From the NCBI GenBank assembly GCA_902827205.1, contig LR792634.1, positions 682,001 to 746,000 of the forward strand: a stretch of DNA of 64,000 nt. The letters run 5' to 3'. Under the pieces are notes generated by a model that was not told the DNA's origin, did not search any database, and worked only from the letters and a program-made list of their open reading frames with translations. A program made the translations under genes and the position numbers. This document shows positions 1 through 11,748 of the stretch, one piece after another. The stretch is from Methanocaldococcus lauensis (GTDB lineage Archaea > AGJL01 > Methanococci > Methanococcales > Methanocaldococcaceae). How positions within the stretch are numbered: the stretch's first letter is position 1; the number at the start of each line of letters is the position of its first letter.

Positions 1-550
1 CTTTCTTTCTTGGACATTCATCACATACAATTTTTGTTGGTAATTTTGGTTCTTCTCCATTCAATAAAGCTATAATGGCATCAGCGATCATTTTTGGTGT
101 TGGTGGGCATCCTGGAATTACATAATCGACTTTTATGTAATCACTTATTGGCTTAACATAATCTTTTAAAGCCGGAATTTCTTCAGAAGGAATTTCTCCT
201 TTATTATCAGTTGAATCAGTTGAATATACCGTATTTAATAATTCTTCTTTTGTATATAAGTTAGCCAATCCTGGAATACCTCCATAAGCGGCACATGTTC
301 CCCAAGCAATAACAATTTTTGATTTTTCTCTTATTTCATGAAGTAGATGCTCATCATGCTCATTCCTAACTCCACCCTCAACTAAAAACACATCTATTCC
401 TTCAGGAATTTCTTTTGGATCTGCAATTATTGGGGCATAGACTATCTCTAAATTTGGCAATACATCTAATAACTTTTCATGTAAGTCTAACAATGATATG
501 TGGCATCCTGAACATCCACATAACTGTATCATTCCAACTTTAACTGCCAA
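1..550 (-). CDS. vhuG: F420-non-reducing hydrogenase small subunit VhuG (partial, C-terminus outside window)
   Basis: Small subunit of the [NiFe] hydrogenase that passes electrons from H2 through iron-sulfur clusters to VhuD and HdrA for CoM-S-S-CoB reduction in the cytoplasm. The N-terminal CGCSGCH motif (proximal cluster), GTCAAYGG and PGCPP are all visible. I place the start at a TTG (548-550, minus strand), because GGTGA lies five bases upstream and no ATG fits as well. The gene runs off the left edge. It is third in the operon hdrA-vhuD-vhuG, and the large subunit genes should follow outside the window. The vhu name rests on the selenocysteine-containing VhuD next door. Confidence 0.9.
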   Translation of the reverse strand, partial: MAVKVGMIQLCGCSGCHISLLDLHEKLLDVLPNLEIVYAPIIADPKEIPEGIDVFLVEGGVRNEHDEHLLHEIREKSKIVIAWGTCAAYGGIPGLANLYTKEELLNTVYSTDSTDNKGEIPSEEIPALKDYVKPISDYIKVDYVIPGCPPTPKMIADAIIALLNGEEPKLPTKIVCDECPRKK

Positions 551-590
551 GGTAATCACCCTAAAAACTTTAAAAAATTTTATTTAAATT

Positions 591-673
591 GCCGGAGAAC
601 CCCTCACATAGGGGCGGTTGTTCTCTCGGTCCCTTTCGGGTTCCCGAGAGAACTCATCCCTTTAATCTCCGGC
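591..673 (-). promoter_or_regulatory. SECIS element of vhuD (3' UTR)
   Basis: Read on the minus strand, the core is a hairpin with stem GTTCTCTCGG, GAA on one side, a 3-bp GGG/CCC-type stem closed by a GAAA loop, a single A on the other side, then CCGAGAGAAC (620-653). The GAA/A internal loop with a short GC stem is the archaeal SECIS signature. An outer 8-bp stem (591-598 with 666-673) and a small CCCC/GGGG hairpin (600-614) make a three-way junction. It begins two bases after the vhuD stop codon, the 3'-UTR position known for methanococcal SECIS elements. Confidence 0.92.
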
Positions 674-674
674 T

Positions 675-1082
675 TTACTGAGCTTTGAGAGGGTTAGGTC
701 CTAACTTTTTAACTCTTTCAGTCATTTCATTAGCTGCGGCAACGAATTTATCTGCCTCGGCAGCAGACATGAAAAACATTTCTATTCTCTCTCCACCAAT
801 ACCTAACTCATCTAATAATTTTTTAGCGAACCTAACCCTCTCTTCGGCCTTAAAATTTCCTGTTTCATAAACACATTCTCCTTTTTTACATCCTGCAACC
901 ATAACGGCATCGGCTCCCTTTTGGAAGGCCCTTAATGCATAAGTAATGTCAAACTTACCTGTGCAAGGGAGCCTAACGATTCTTACGGTTGCAGGATATT
1001 GCATTTTACTGGTTCCTGCCAAGTCTGCAGCCCCATATCCTCATTGATAGCAACAGAATGCAATTATTATTGGATCACTCAT
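675..1082 (-). CDS. vhuD: F420-non-reducing hydrogenase subunit VhuD, selenoprotein
   Basis: Iron-sulfur subunit that links the Vhu hydrogenase to HdrA. The reading frame opens at ATG 1080-1082 (MSDPIIIAFCCYQ), runs through an in-frame UGA at 1041-1043 and continues GYGAADLAG to a TAA at 675; 135 residues including selenocysteine. Selenocysteine replaces the cysteine that non-seleno MvhD/VhcD homologues carry in the CCxxC [2Fe-2S] motif. A plain ORF caller starts at 1022 and loses the first 20 residues. A SECIS hairpin follows at once, and hdrA lies upstream in the same operon. Confidence 0.93.
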
Positions 1083-1187
1083 ACACATCCCCTTATAATT
1101 TGAATTTTATTAGTTTTAAATAGCGATCTATTAAATTAGTAAAGAGAAATTAGAAAGAGATAATTACGGGCACATGCCCTCCCATCA

Positions 1188-1220
1188 GCACCATCCTGGC
1201 AAAAAGCCTTCGGATGGTGC
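1188..1220 (-). promoter_or_regulatory. SECIS element of hdrA (3' UTR)
   Basis: On the minus strand this is a 9-bp stem GCACCATCC, then GAA, stem GGC, loop TTTTT, stem GCC, a single A, and the closing GGATGGTGC. It has the same GAA/A internal-loop architecture as the vhuD element. It lies 84 bases after the hdrA stop, before vhuD. A small companion hairpin, GGGCA/TGCCC (1168-1179), sits beside it, as one does next to the vhuD SECIS. Confidence 0.93.
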
Positions 1221-1303
1221 CTCATTTGGTATTTATCTACCCCCAATGTTGAGCTCATAACCTATGCCATAGTTATATGAATAGATGTGGAGCCTGTGCC
1301 TTT

Positions 1304-3277
1304 TTAACTCTCTAATTTTTGGTGAGCTTCTAATACTCCATCAATAAATGAAATTATTTGCTCATCTCTGTAATATCTCAACTGCATAGCACCACTTGGA
1401 CATGCTCCAGCACATGCTCCACAACCTTTACAGGCAACATCATTAACTTGAGCTACTTTATGTCCATCTTTTTCTACATAAGTTATAGCATTATATGGAC
1501 ACATTTTAGCACAAACTTCACATCCTCCACAAATATCTTCATCAACAACTGCTCTAATCATCTCAATCTTAAACTCTCCCTGAGCCATTGGTATTGACAC
1601 TGCACTTGCAGCCCCTTTCGCTTGAGCAACTGTATCTGGAATGTCTTTTGGTCCTTGAGCAACTCCTGCAATTGCTACACCATCAACTTTTGTATTTACT
1701 GGAGCTAACTTTGGATGTAATTCTTTGAAGAATCCATCTGGACTTAATTCTATACCAAGCATTTTTGCTAATTTTGGATTGTCTGGTCTTGGTGATAATC
1801 CTGCTGACAATACAACTAAATCAGCTTCAATTTCTACAATTTCTCCTAACAATGTATCTTCTACTCTAACGATTAAGTTCTTTGTCTCTGGATCTTCCAT
1901 TATGCATGCTGGTCTTCCTCTAATGAACTTAACTCCAAACTGTTCCTGAGCTCTTCTGTAATACTCTTCATATCCTTTACCGAAAGCCCTGATATCCATA
2001 TAGCAGATATAAACTTCAGTGTTTGGATCATGCTGTTTAAGTAACTGAGCATTTTTTAAGGCAAACATACAGCAAATTCTTGAACAGTATGGTTTTCCAA
2101 CTTTAGCATCTCTTGAACCTACACACTGTATAAATACTACTCTATGAGGATGCTTTCCATCACTTGGTCTTATTTCATGCCCACCAGTAGGACCTGCGGG
2201 ATTAATCATTCTCTCTAATTCTAATGTTGTTATGACGTTGTCATAAACTCCATATCCATACTCTTCTTTTAATGTTGCATCAAATTCATCATAACCTACT
2301 GCACAGATTATTGTTCCTACTTTCAATTTAATCTCTTCTGGTTTTTGATCGTATCTTATAGCTCCAGGGCCACAAGCTTTTTCACAGAGTCCACATCTTA
2401 TACAGTGTTCCATATCTATTGTATATACCAATGGAACTGCCTGAGCAAATGGAACATAAATTGCTTTTCTTGTACCTAATCCTAAATCAAACTCATTTGG
2501 AACTTCAATTGGACAAACTGCGGCACAGGCTCCACATCCAGTACAAATATTTTCATCAACATATCTTGGCTTTTTTTCAATTGTAACTTCAAAGTTTCCG
2601 ATGTATCCTTCGACATTTTTAACTTCGGCATAGGTTATGAGCTCAACATTGGGGTGGTTTGCAACGCTAACCATCTTTGGAGCCAAAATTCACATAGCAC
2701 AGTCATCAGTTGGGAATGTCTTAGCAAGTTGAGCCATCCTTCCTCCAATTGATGGCTCTTTCTCTACTAAATATACTTTATAACCTTGATCTCCCAAGTC
2801 AAGAGCTGCCTGGATTCCTGCAATACCTCCTCCAATTATAAGGCAAGATTTATCCACATTAACAACTTTTTGAGGAACATCTTCTAATTTCTTAGCTCTT
2901 TCTACACCTCCTGCAACTAACTCCATTGCTTTTTTAGTAGCTTTTTCTGGATCATTCATATGTACAAATGCACACTGTTCTCTAATATTTACGAACTCCA
3001 AGTAATATGGAGATAACCCTGCTTCTTTTATACAATTTCTAAAAGTAGGCTCGTGGATCTTTGGAGTACATGCAGCTACAACGATCCTGTCTAAGTTATA
3101 TTCCTTTATACATTCTTTAATCAAGTTTTGACCTGGATCAGCACACATAAAAGGATATGTTTTAGCAACAACAACTCCATCTAATTTTTCTGCAAAATCT
3201 CTAACTGCCTCACAATCTACAACACCATTAATGTTAGATCCACAATAACAGACAAATACCCCAACTCTTGGGGACAT
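1304..3277 (-). CDS. hdrA: Heterodisulfide reductase subunit HdrA, selenoprotein
   Basis: FAD- and iron-sulfur-containing core of the electron-bifurcating HdrABC-Vhu complex (H2 to ferredoxin and to CoM-S-S-CoB). Two apparent ORFs (2690-3304 and 1304-2686) are one 657-residue protein joined through UGA at 2690-2692 (context DDCAM-U-ILAPK). The expected FAD-binding [14 protein letters not shown], two ferredoxin motifs near [12 protein letters not shown] and [12 protein letters not shown], and two more at the C-terminus ([24 protein letters not shown]) are present. Start ATG 3275-3277 has GGAGGTGA upstream. The SECIS is at 1188-1220. Homology continues on both sides of the UGA and the reading frame does not shift, so this is not a pseudogene. 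Confidence 0.95.
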
Positions 3278-3477
3278 AGATTCACCTCCAAGAATAGAAA
3301 TCACAAATAGTTAATTATACGGCACCCTATAAAAATGTATATTCTTAAAATGCCTAATAGAAGCTATTAAATTGTTTAATAAATTTACTAATATTAAGCT
3401 TTTTTAAATCTAACTTAACCAAAACTCGTAATAATATTAAAATATTTTTTACCTATGTTTAAATGTTTTTAATAGAA

Positions 3478-3490
3478 AACTTTATATATG
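3478..3490 (+). promoter_or_regulatory. TATA/BRE promoter of the small RNA gene at 3511
   Basis: AACTTTATATATG sits about 26 bases before the first base of a GC-rich hairpin, the usual archaeal spacing between TATA-box centre and transcription start. No coding gene starts at this distance. Confidence 0.6.
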
Positions 3491-3510
3491 GGAAATATTA
3501 ATTACTATGT

Positions 3511-3571
3511 TCGGCGCTGGTGGGATAGTGATGGGCTCCCCCACCCCATCGCTGATAACCAGCGCCTTTTT
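3511..3571 (+). ncRNA. Small GC-rich structured RNA (Hgc-like)
   Basis: An island of high GC in AT-rich DNA. A 9-bp terminal stem GGCGCTGGT (3513-3521) pairs with ACCAGCGCC (3558-3566) and is followed directly by T5, a likely terminator. An inner 9-bp stem AGTGATGGG (3526-3534) pairs with CCCATCGCT (3546-3554), enclosing a C-rich loop that could also pair with GGTGGGA near the 5' side. A strong TATA box precedes it. This fits the high-GC small RNAs (Hgc family) found by GC screens in M. jannaschii, but I cannot assign the family by eye. It is not a tRNA, and the GAA/A SECIS loop is absent. Confidence 0.7.
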
Positions 3572-3755
3572 AGAATGATTAAACACAATTTACAGAATAC
3601 ACACCCCTCCCCCACATAATTTTTTATACAAATCTTTATTTATTTATTTAAATATATTGATTAATATAGTGAAAATAGTAAATGATAAATATTTGAAAAT
3701 ATTCAAAAATTATTATTTAAATTATAAGCTCATTTTAAAATTTTGGGGGGTTGAA

Positions 3756-4616
3756 ATGAGAAAGATAGATGAATATATATCCGAAGCATTTAAGTATGCT
3801 TTTTCTGATATAAAAAAAGGATTGGTTGGGGGATTTTTATATGCAATCTCTGGAACTTTAGGTGTTTTAATTTCTGTAGTATTTGCACGATTAATAAATC
3901 CTATGTCTATGAGTTATCATAATTTTGGAGGAAAATTAACGATGTTCTTTGGAATCACTTTAATAATATTTTTAATTGGTTTAATAGTTGGATTTTTAGT
4001 AGATGGTTATTATATTAGAGTTATGAAAACAACAGTTGAAGGTTCCAATACTTTGCCAGAATGGAATAATATATCTGATTTACTCGTAAAAGGATTTTTA
4101 TATACAATAGGAACGCTTATTTTAGTAATTATTTTTATGCTACCATTGATTATTTTGTTTATTATTGGAATATTCGCTATGGCTATAGATAGTAGTGGAA
4201 TTATAGGATTACCATTACTGTTAATTTCGTTACTGTTAATGATACCATTAATTATTCTCCTTATATTATATTCATATCTCGCAGAGGTTAATTTTTCTGT
4301 TAAAGGATTCTTTGGATTTTTTGAGTTTAAGAAAATATTTAAGTTAATGTCTTTAAAATATGTTGTTTTATTAATTCTTGTAGTAATTATAACAGTAATT
4401 GTATTACTTATTGTGTCATCTCCGTTCATTATAGTTTATATGCTCTATGCGGCACAGACACCTTCATTCTATTATGAATATATCCCCTCAACGCCAATGA
4501 TTATTATTAAATTAATTTCAACAATTGTTTCCAGTTTTGTTGGATTTTTTATGGAGGTATTCTCAAAGAGAGCAATTGCTTTATATTATAAAGATAAAAT
4601 TGAAAAATTAGAATAA
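3756..4616 (+). CDS. DUF4013-type integral membrane protein
   Basis: About 286 residues with a short soluble N-terminus (MRKIDEYISEAFKYAF) followed by six or so strongly hydrophobic helices rich in I, L, V and G. The layout matches the DUF4013 membrane family of methanogens, whose function is unknown. I start at ATG 3756 because a strong GGGGGGTTGAA lies just upstream; the in-frame TTG at 3657 would add 33 residues with no ribosome site. It is monocistronic and transcribed away from hdrA, with the small RNA gene in the shared gap. No catalytic motif is visible. Confidence 0.7.
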   Translation: MRKIDEYISEAFKYAFSDIKKGLVGGFLYAISGTLGVLISVVFARLINPMSMSYHNFGGKLTMFFGITLIIFLIGLIVGFLVDGYYIRVMKTTVEGSNTLPEWNNISDLLVKGFLYTIGTLILVIIFMLPLIILFIIGIFAMAIDSSGIIGLPLLLISLLLMIPLIILLILYSYLAEVNFSVKGFFGFFEFKKIFKLMSLKYVVLLILVVIITVIVLLIVSSPFIIVYMLYAAQTPSFYYEYIPSTPMIIIKLISTIVSSFVGFFMEVFSKRAIALYYKDKIEKLE

Positions 4617-4661
4617 AAATAATCATAAAAATAATCAATATAAAATAATAAAAAACAACTT

Positions 4662-5567
4662 TTAACCAAATTTAAGATTATATAAATATTTAGCCAAATT
4701 GAAAATAAATTCTTTATTTTTTAAATTATCTATCCATTTTTTTGGAATATTTTTAAAACCATAGTATGCTCCAGATATTGCTCCATACATAGAGGCTAAA
4801 CTGTCAGTATCTCCTCCAGCATTTATGCATTTAATCATTCCCTCCTTAAAATTATCTGTCAGTAGATATGTCCCTATAGCTGAGGGAACAACCTCTCTCG
4901 TTAAAACACCAGTTCCAAAGTAGTTATAAAGTGAATCAATATCATTAAATTCTTTAATCTTTAATAATCTTTTAGCAAAATTTTCATCAACCTCTTTTAT
5001 AAAATTATAGCATTCCTCCAACAAATTAAAATCTTTTTTATCTTTTAAAGCACTACTTATAAAAAACGCAATTGCCAAAGAGCCAGCAATTGCCTCCTTA
5101 TTATTGTGGGTTATCTTTGAAACCTTTATAATTTCTTCTTTTAATTTCTCTAAATTGTCATAATATAAAATAGCGATTGGATAAACCCTCATTGCCGCTC
5201 CACATGTTGGGCTATCTATTCCAGAAAAATCATTGTTTTTTAATTTTTCAATTGCTTTTAAAGATGTTAATCCAATGTGAGGAGGATTTTTATTTCCCCA
5301 CTTTATTAAATATTCTGCAAATTTTTTTATATCAACACCATTTTTATTTAAACTTTTGATAATAAAAATTGCCTGCTCTGTATCATCAGTCCACTCTCCT
5401 TTTTCACATTTTCCTGCTAAATAATTTTTTGGCTCAACATAATCATCTACAATTCCATAAATCTTTTTTATCTCCTCTTTTTTTAATTCTTCAGTAGCCA
5501 TTCCTAAGGCATCTCCAATAACAGCCCCAAAAACGCAACCAAATACTTTATCTTTCATCTTATCCAT
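4662..5567 (-). CDS. ADP-ribosylglycohydrolase family protein
   Basis: A 301-residue all-helical enzyme of the DraG/ARH family, which removes ADP-ribose or a related adduct using two Mg2+. The binding residues are visible: [10 protein letters not shown] at the N-terminus, WTDDTEQAI near residue 65, [12 protein letters not shown] in the middle and [13 protein letters not shown] near the C-terminus. The ATG at 5567 is favoured because GGTTGAG precedes it; an ATG at 5579 is possible. It stands alone between two divergent or convergent neighbours. The substrate cannot be deduced; no DraT is seen in the window. Confidence 0.85.
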   Translation of the reverse strand: MDKMKDKVFGCVFGAVIGDALGMATEELKKEEIKKIYGIVDDYVEPKNYLAGKCEKGEWTDDTEQAIFIIKSLNKNGVDIKKFAEYLIKWGNKNPPHIGLTSLKAIEKLKNNDFSGIDSPTCGAAMRVYPIAILYYDNLEKLKEEIIKVSKITHNNKEAIAGSLAIAFFISSALKDKKDFNLLEECYNFIKEVDENFAKRLLKIKEFNDIDSLYNYFGTGVLTREVVPSAIGTYLLTDNFKEGMIKCINAGGDTDSLASMYGAISGAYYGFKNIPKKWIDNLKNKEFIFNLAKYLYNLKFG

Positions 5568-5643
5568 ATTCTCAACCATACATTATTATACATTTATCCA
5601 CCATATTGTATTATTATAATTAAAAATATTTTAGGTGGGCAAT

Positions 5644-7487
<1,844 letters not shown>

Positions 7488-7631
7488 TCACCTTTTTTAA
7501 TTAGGTTTCTAAAAGTAAATGTATTTTGGTTTCATATTTAAATATTATGTTTATTATTTTCAATTAACAAAATTTATAAATTAATACTATTTACAAAAAT
7601 AATTTATGAAGAAAAAATTAAAATTACAAAA

Positions 7632-9521
7632 ATGCGAGGCATGAGATTTATGAAAAATGCTCTAATAAATGCAACAACAAAAAAGTTTGAGATTATAGAG
7701 AAAAATATTTTACCAATAGATTGGGGATTATATTGGCACAATAAATTTGAGACATGGAAGTATGATGTCTATGATGAAAAAAATGTCTTTTGTTTTGGAA
7801 TTGGAGGATTGCCAGTAATCGGAGGGCATAGATTAATATTTTCTTTTAGATCTCCACTCTGGGATGGGTTCTATTTTTCATCAATGGGTGGAGCGGGATA
7901 TCAGTTTAAAAATACTGGATTAAACAATGTAGGTATTATAGGAAGATGTGAAAAGCCATCATTTTTAGTTATAGAATATGAAGGACAATTAAAGATTGAT
8001 TTTATTGAAGTTAAAGAGGACTTAAAGACAGTTTATGAAGTTAGCAACTATGCATTAGAACTTTACAAAGATAAGAATATGAGGAGTGTAGTTGTTGGAG
8101 AAGCAGCAAAAAGAACAAATATGGGAGGTTTATTTTCTCAAACTATTAGAAATGGTAAATTTATTGAAGGTTCAGAAGATTGGGCCGCAAGGGGAGGAGG
8201 AGGCTCTGTTTTATATAGATCACACAACATCATTGGAATTATATTCTTTGGTGATGGAAAGGAAAATAAAGAAAAAAAAGAAAAGGCTAAGGAAATTATT
8301 GAAAATTACTATAAAAAACCAATGAGTAAAGTTGTATTAGAACATACTAAAAAATATAGATATAATGATGAAACGAAAACTGGGGGAACCTTTGGAAATA
8401 ACTGGCTTTTATATAAAGAAAAGGTTCCAATATTCAATTGGAAAATGCCATATATTAGCAAAGAGGACAGAAAAAAGATCTTAGAGAGGATATTAAAATA
8501 CTATCTTGAACCTTTCAACAAAGAGAGTATAGAGACAAAAAAATGGACTAACTGTGGAGAACCTTGTCCAGTTCTATGTAAAAAATATAGAAATAGAAAT
8601 AAAGTTGATTATGAGCCATATGCGGCAAATGGGACATTATTAGGAATCTTTGATTTGTATGAGGCTGATAAAGTTACAAAAACCGTAGATGAGTTAGGAT
8701 TTGATGCTATTGAAGTAGGAAATTTAATTGCATGGGTTTTTGAACTTTTAGATGTAGGATTATTAAAAGAAGAGGAATTAAAGATAAAAAAACCAATATT
8801 TGACTATAAAAAAATTATTGAAAGTAGTGAGGAAGATATTAAAGAAATATCTAAGCATAATGCAGAGCAGGCAGTTAAATTTTTACACAATTTAGTTAAA
8901 GAAGAAAATGAAATCTACAAAATTTTATCATTTGGAAAAAGAAAGGCATCAAGGATATTAAATGAAAAATATAAAGATAGAGTTAATAAAGTTGGAAAAA
9001 AATTCAACGACTTTGCCGCCTATATCCCATTTGGTAACTGGGGAGAAATTGCTCCAAATCTATACTGGACTCCTGGATTCTTTATCCCTATGGTTGTTCA
9101 AGGGAGGTATTTAACATATTACAAACCAGAATTTAACGAGCCAGAAAAATTGGCAGAGTTAATTGTTGATAGTATAAAATTAGAACTACCAATAGAAAAT
9201 TTAGGAATTTGTAGATTCCATAGAAGATGGTTAAAACCTATATTAAATGAATTAACTAAAGAACTTTTAGGCATAGAGAATATTGTAGAAGATTCTTTAA
9301 AGTTATATAGAGACATCTGCGAATACAATAAAAAATTAGGATGTCCTGTTAAAATAGAAAGTGAAAGGGTTAAAGATTTAATTATAGGTCTTGCAAAAGA
9401 GTATAATAATGAAGAATGGTCTAAAAAATTTGAAGATGACAAAAATAATGTAGATGAATATGTAAAAAGAGTTTTAGAGAAATATTCTGAATTGTTGGGA
9501 ATTAACTGGCGAATTAATTAA
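7632..9521 (+). CDS. Tungsten-containing aldehyde:ferredoxin oxidoreductase family protein
   Basis: A 629-residue cytoplasmic enzyme of the AOR family, which oxidises aldehydes to acids with a tungsten bis-pterin and one [4Fe-4S] cluster. The N-terminal pterin domain (FGIGGLPVIGGHRL, SSMGGAGYQFKNTGLNNVGI, AARGGGGSVL) is intact, and cluster cysteines are at CGEPCPVLC. The length is normal for the family (about 600-650). The start is uncertain: ATG 7632 is used, but ATG 7641 or 7650 is possible. Paired head-to-head with wtpA. Substrate unknown. Confidence 0.88.
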   Translation: MRGMRFMKNALINATTKKFEIIEKNILPIDWGLYWHNKFETWKYDVYDEKNVFCFGIGGLPVIGGHRLIFSFRSPLWDGFYFSSMGGAGYQFKNTGLNNVGIIGRCEKPSFLVIEYEGQLKIDFIEVKEDLKTVYEVSNYALELYKDKNMRSVVVGEAAKRTNMGGLFSQTIRNGKFIEGSEDWAARGGGGSVLYRSHNIIGIIFFGDGKENKEKKEKAKEIIENYYKKPMSKVVLEHTKKYRYNDETKTGGTFGNNWLLYKEKVPIFNWKMPYISKEDRKKILERILKYYLEPFNKESIETKKWTNCGEPCPVLCKKYRNRNKVDYEPYAANGTLLGIFDLYEADKVTKTVDELGFDAIEVGNLIAWVFELLDVGLLKEEELKIKKPIFDYKKIIESSEEDIKEISKHNAEQAVKFLHNLVKEENEIYKILSFGKRKASRILNEKYKDRVNKVGKKFNDFAAYIPFGNWGEIAPNLYWTPGFFIPMVVQGRYLTYYKPEFNEPEKLAELIVDSIKLELPIENLGICRFHRRWLKPILNELTKELLGIENIVEDSLKLYRDICEYNKKLGCPVKIESERVKDLIIGLAKEYNNEEWSKKFEDDKNNVDEYVKRVLEKYSELLGINWRIN

Positions 9522-9533
9522 TTTTTTATTTTA

Positions 9534-10013
<480 letters not shown>

Positions 10014-10020
10014 TTATTGT

Positions 10021-10500
10021 TTATATTTTATAAATAGAAACTTTTATATATCCATCTATTAAGTAGTCAAAATTTATTTCTCTATCCCATCCTGCTTTTT
10101 GGAAGATACTCATAAAACATATTCCAATAACTAATTTAGGAGATAGTTTATTTATTAATTCCTTAATTTTTTCTACATCAACCCTGTATTTAGGCATTGC
10201 TAATCCTCCAAACAATATAACAGCATCTACTTTACTTAAACTTTTAAAATCCTCCATCTGTATTCCTATATCTTTCACAACAAGTTTTTTAACATTGTTC
10301 AAATCACCATTAGGAATAAAATATCCTTCTTTATTTCTAATTGCATATCCAAACAATTCAGCAAATGGTTGGCAAACTCCTACAGAACCAACAAATGCAA
10401 CACTTTTTATATTATTATTGCTATCTATTAGATTTTTAAACTCTCTTAGCATTGGAGTTAAACCCTCATCTTCTTTTAATAATTTTAATAATGATGACAT
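10021..10500 (-). CDS. DUF2124-like conserved protein
   Basis: A 159-residue soluble protein with alternating alpha/beta segments: SVAFVGSVGVCQPFAELFGYAIR, then VDAVILFGGLAMPKYR and LVIGICFMSIFQ. I take it for the DUF2124 family, found mainly in methanogens and without known function. It lies between a geranylgeranyl reductase-like gene and ribC on the same strand with gaps of 13 and 16 bases, so they are likely co-transcribed. No membrane segment or metal-binding cluster is visible. Confidence 0.65.
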   Translation of the reverse strand: MSSLLKLLKEDEGLTPMLREFKNLIDSNNNIKSVAFVGSVGVCQPFAELFGYAIRNKEGYFIPNGDLNNVKKLVVKDIGIQMEDFKSLSKVDAVILFGGLAMPKYRVDVEKIKELINKLSPKLVIGICFMSIFQKAGWDREINFDYLIDGYIKVSIYKI

Positions 10501-10513
10501 TTTTTCACCATTT

Positions 10514-11590
10514 TTAATATATAGACTTAAATAGAATTTTCATAGATTCGTGAGTAGGGATGTTATAGTATTCTTTAAGTAGTTTTGTAATCTTTAATAA
10601 ATTAAGATTCTTTAAAGATTTTTTATCCTTATCTAGCCAGTCAAAATTTTTTAACATATAATTTTTATATTTCACTACTCCTTCACGAGGTTCATATTTA
10701 TTTATGAATTTTGATAGAATATATGCTGAAATAATTGCGTAAACATTACCATGACCAAATGGACTTACTAATCCTATACTTTCACCAATACTTGCTATAC
10801 ATTTTTTTTGATAATGACCACTTATAAAACTTTCAAATAATAGGTTTCCATTAATTTTTGAGATACATGAACAAATTTTAGTGTAATCATTACCAAAAAT
10901 CTTCTTTACATAGATAGTTAAATAATCTAATAACTTATTGGAATTTTTATAATAAGCACATCCTATGTGATACATTTCATTTTCTATAGGAATTACCCAA
11001 GAGTAACCTATAAGTGGTTTTCTATGAGATATTTTTATATTATCAATTAAGATATTATCAATTTTTTTTGAAGAATTTATTAAAAATTGACATACTTTAA
11101 TATCATTTGTAGATTTATTATTTAATTGAAGAACTTTAGCATTTCCTGAGGCGTCTACAACTAAATCATAATATTTAGCCTCATCTTCTGTAGAAAACTC
11201 CCTGACTATAGTCCCTGTCGTACTAACTTTTGTAATAAATCTATTAATAGCAGGCTTAAATTCTCTCTGATTGATTAAAGTCCTTGGAACTAAATCTTCA
11301 ATTAATTTAGGTTTATTTACAATGTAAATTTTTTTATTTAAAAAATAACTAACTCCATTAATGTCTATTTCGTTAATCTCTTTAACAATATAATCTTGAA
11401 AGTGAATATTTAATTTTTTAAAAATTTTTTTTACTAGTAAATATTCACTCTTTTTAGAAAATACAAAGGTTGAGCTTTTACAACCTCTAACTAATAATGG
11501 GTCATAAATATTTATATAGAAACCTTTTTCATACAACAATCTATATAATACAGAACCAGAAACCCCTGCTCCTATAATCCCTACACGCAT
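10514..11590 (-). CDS. FAD-dependent oxidoreductase, geranylgeranyl reductase-like
   Basis: A 358-residue flavoprotein. The N-terminal Rossmann motif GIIGAGVSGSVLYRLL ends in an acidic position after the beta-alpha-beta unit (NIYDP). A second conserved stretch, YDLVVDASGNAK, and the late FAD motif SIGESIGLVSPFGHGNVYA are typical of the geranylgeranyl reductase/GGR and related hydroxylase family. Archaeal members saturate isoprenoid chains of membrane lipids, but this protein is divergent and its substrate is not evident. ATG 11590 is chosen because GGGGGAGATT lies before it. Confidence 0.75.
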   Translation of the reverse strand: MRVGIIGAGVSGSVLYRLLYEKGFYINIYDPLLVRGCKSSTFVFSKKSEYLLVKKIFKKLNIHFQDYIVKEINEIDINGVSYFLNKKIYIVNKPKLIEDLVPRTLINQREFKPAINRFITKVSTTGTIVREFSTEDEAKYYDLVVDASGNAKVLQLNNKSTNDIKVCQFLINSSKKIDNILIDNIKISHRKPLIGYSWVIPIENEMYHIGCAYYKNSNKLLDYLTIYVKKIFGNDYTKICSCISKINGNLLFESFISGHYQKKCIASIGESIGLVSPFGHGNVYAIISAYILSKFINKYEPREGVVKYKNYMLKNFDWLDKDKKSLKNLNLLKITKLLKEYYNIPTHESMKILFKSIY

Positions 11591-11748
11591 AATCTCCCCC
11601 ATACATTTTACAAGCCCAAAGAGTTACATTTTTATTAATCATATATCTTATTAAAAAATATTTATAATTTTTGATTCATAATTAGTTATTCAAATACATC
11701 CAAATATATGAATATGATATAAAATAAAAAAGATAAAGATTTTTTTAA

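Noticed and set aside
685-870. Plus-strand ORFs opposite vhuD, hdrA, pdxS, hypE, rtcB and others
   Set aside because: They lack ribosome sites and recognisable domains and mirror codon usage of the real genes on the other strand.
675-1022. A 115-residue vhuD starting at 1022
   Set aside because: The frame continues upstream through UGA to ATG 1082 and supplies the missing CCYQ-U iron-sulfur motif.
2687-2692. Apparent stop codon or frameshift splitting hdrA
   Set aside because: The frame is continuous, homology continues on both sides, UGA replaces a redox residue and a SECIS hairpin follows; it is selenocysteine.
3511-3571. Box C/D guide RNA from the GTGATGG and CTGAT words
   Set aside because: Both words are inside long stems and there is no second C'/D' pair or open guide.
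3657-3755. Longer N-terminus of the DUF4013 protein from TTG 3657
   Set aside because: No ribosome site there, and ATG 3756 has a very strong one.
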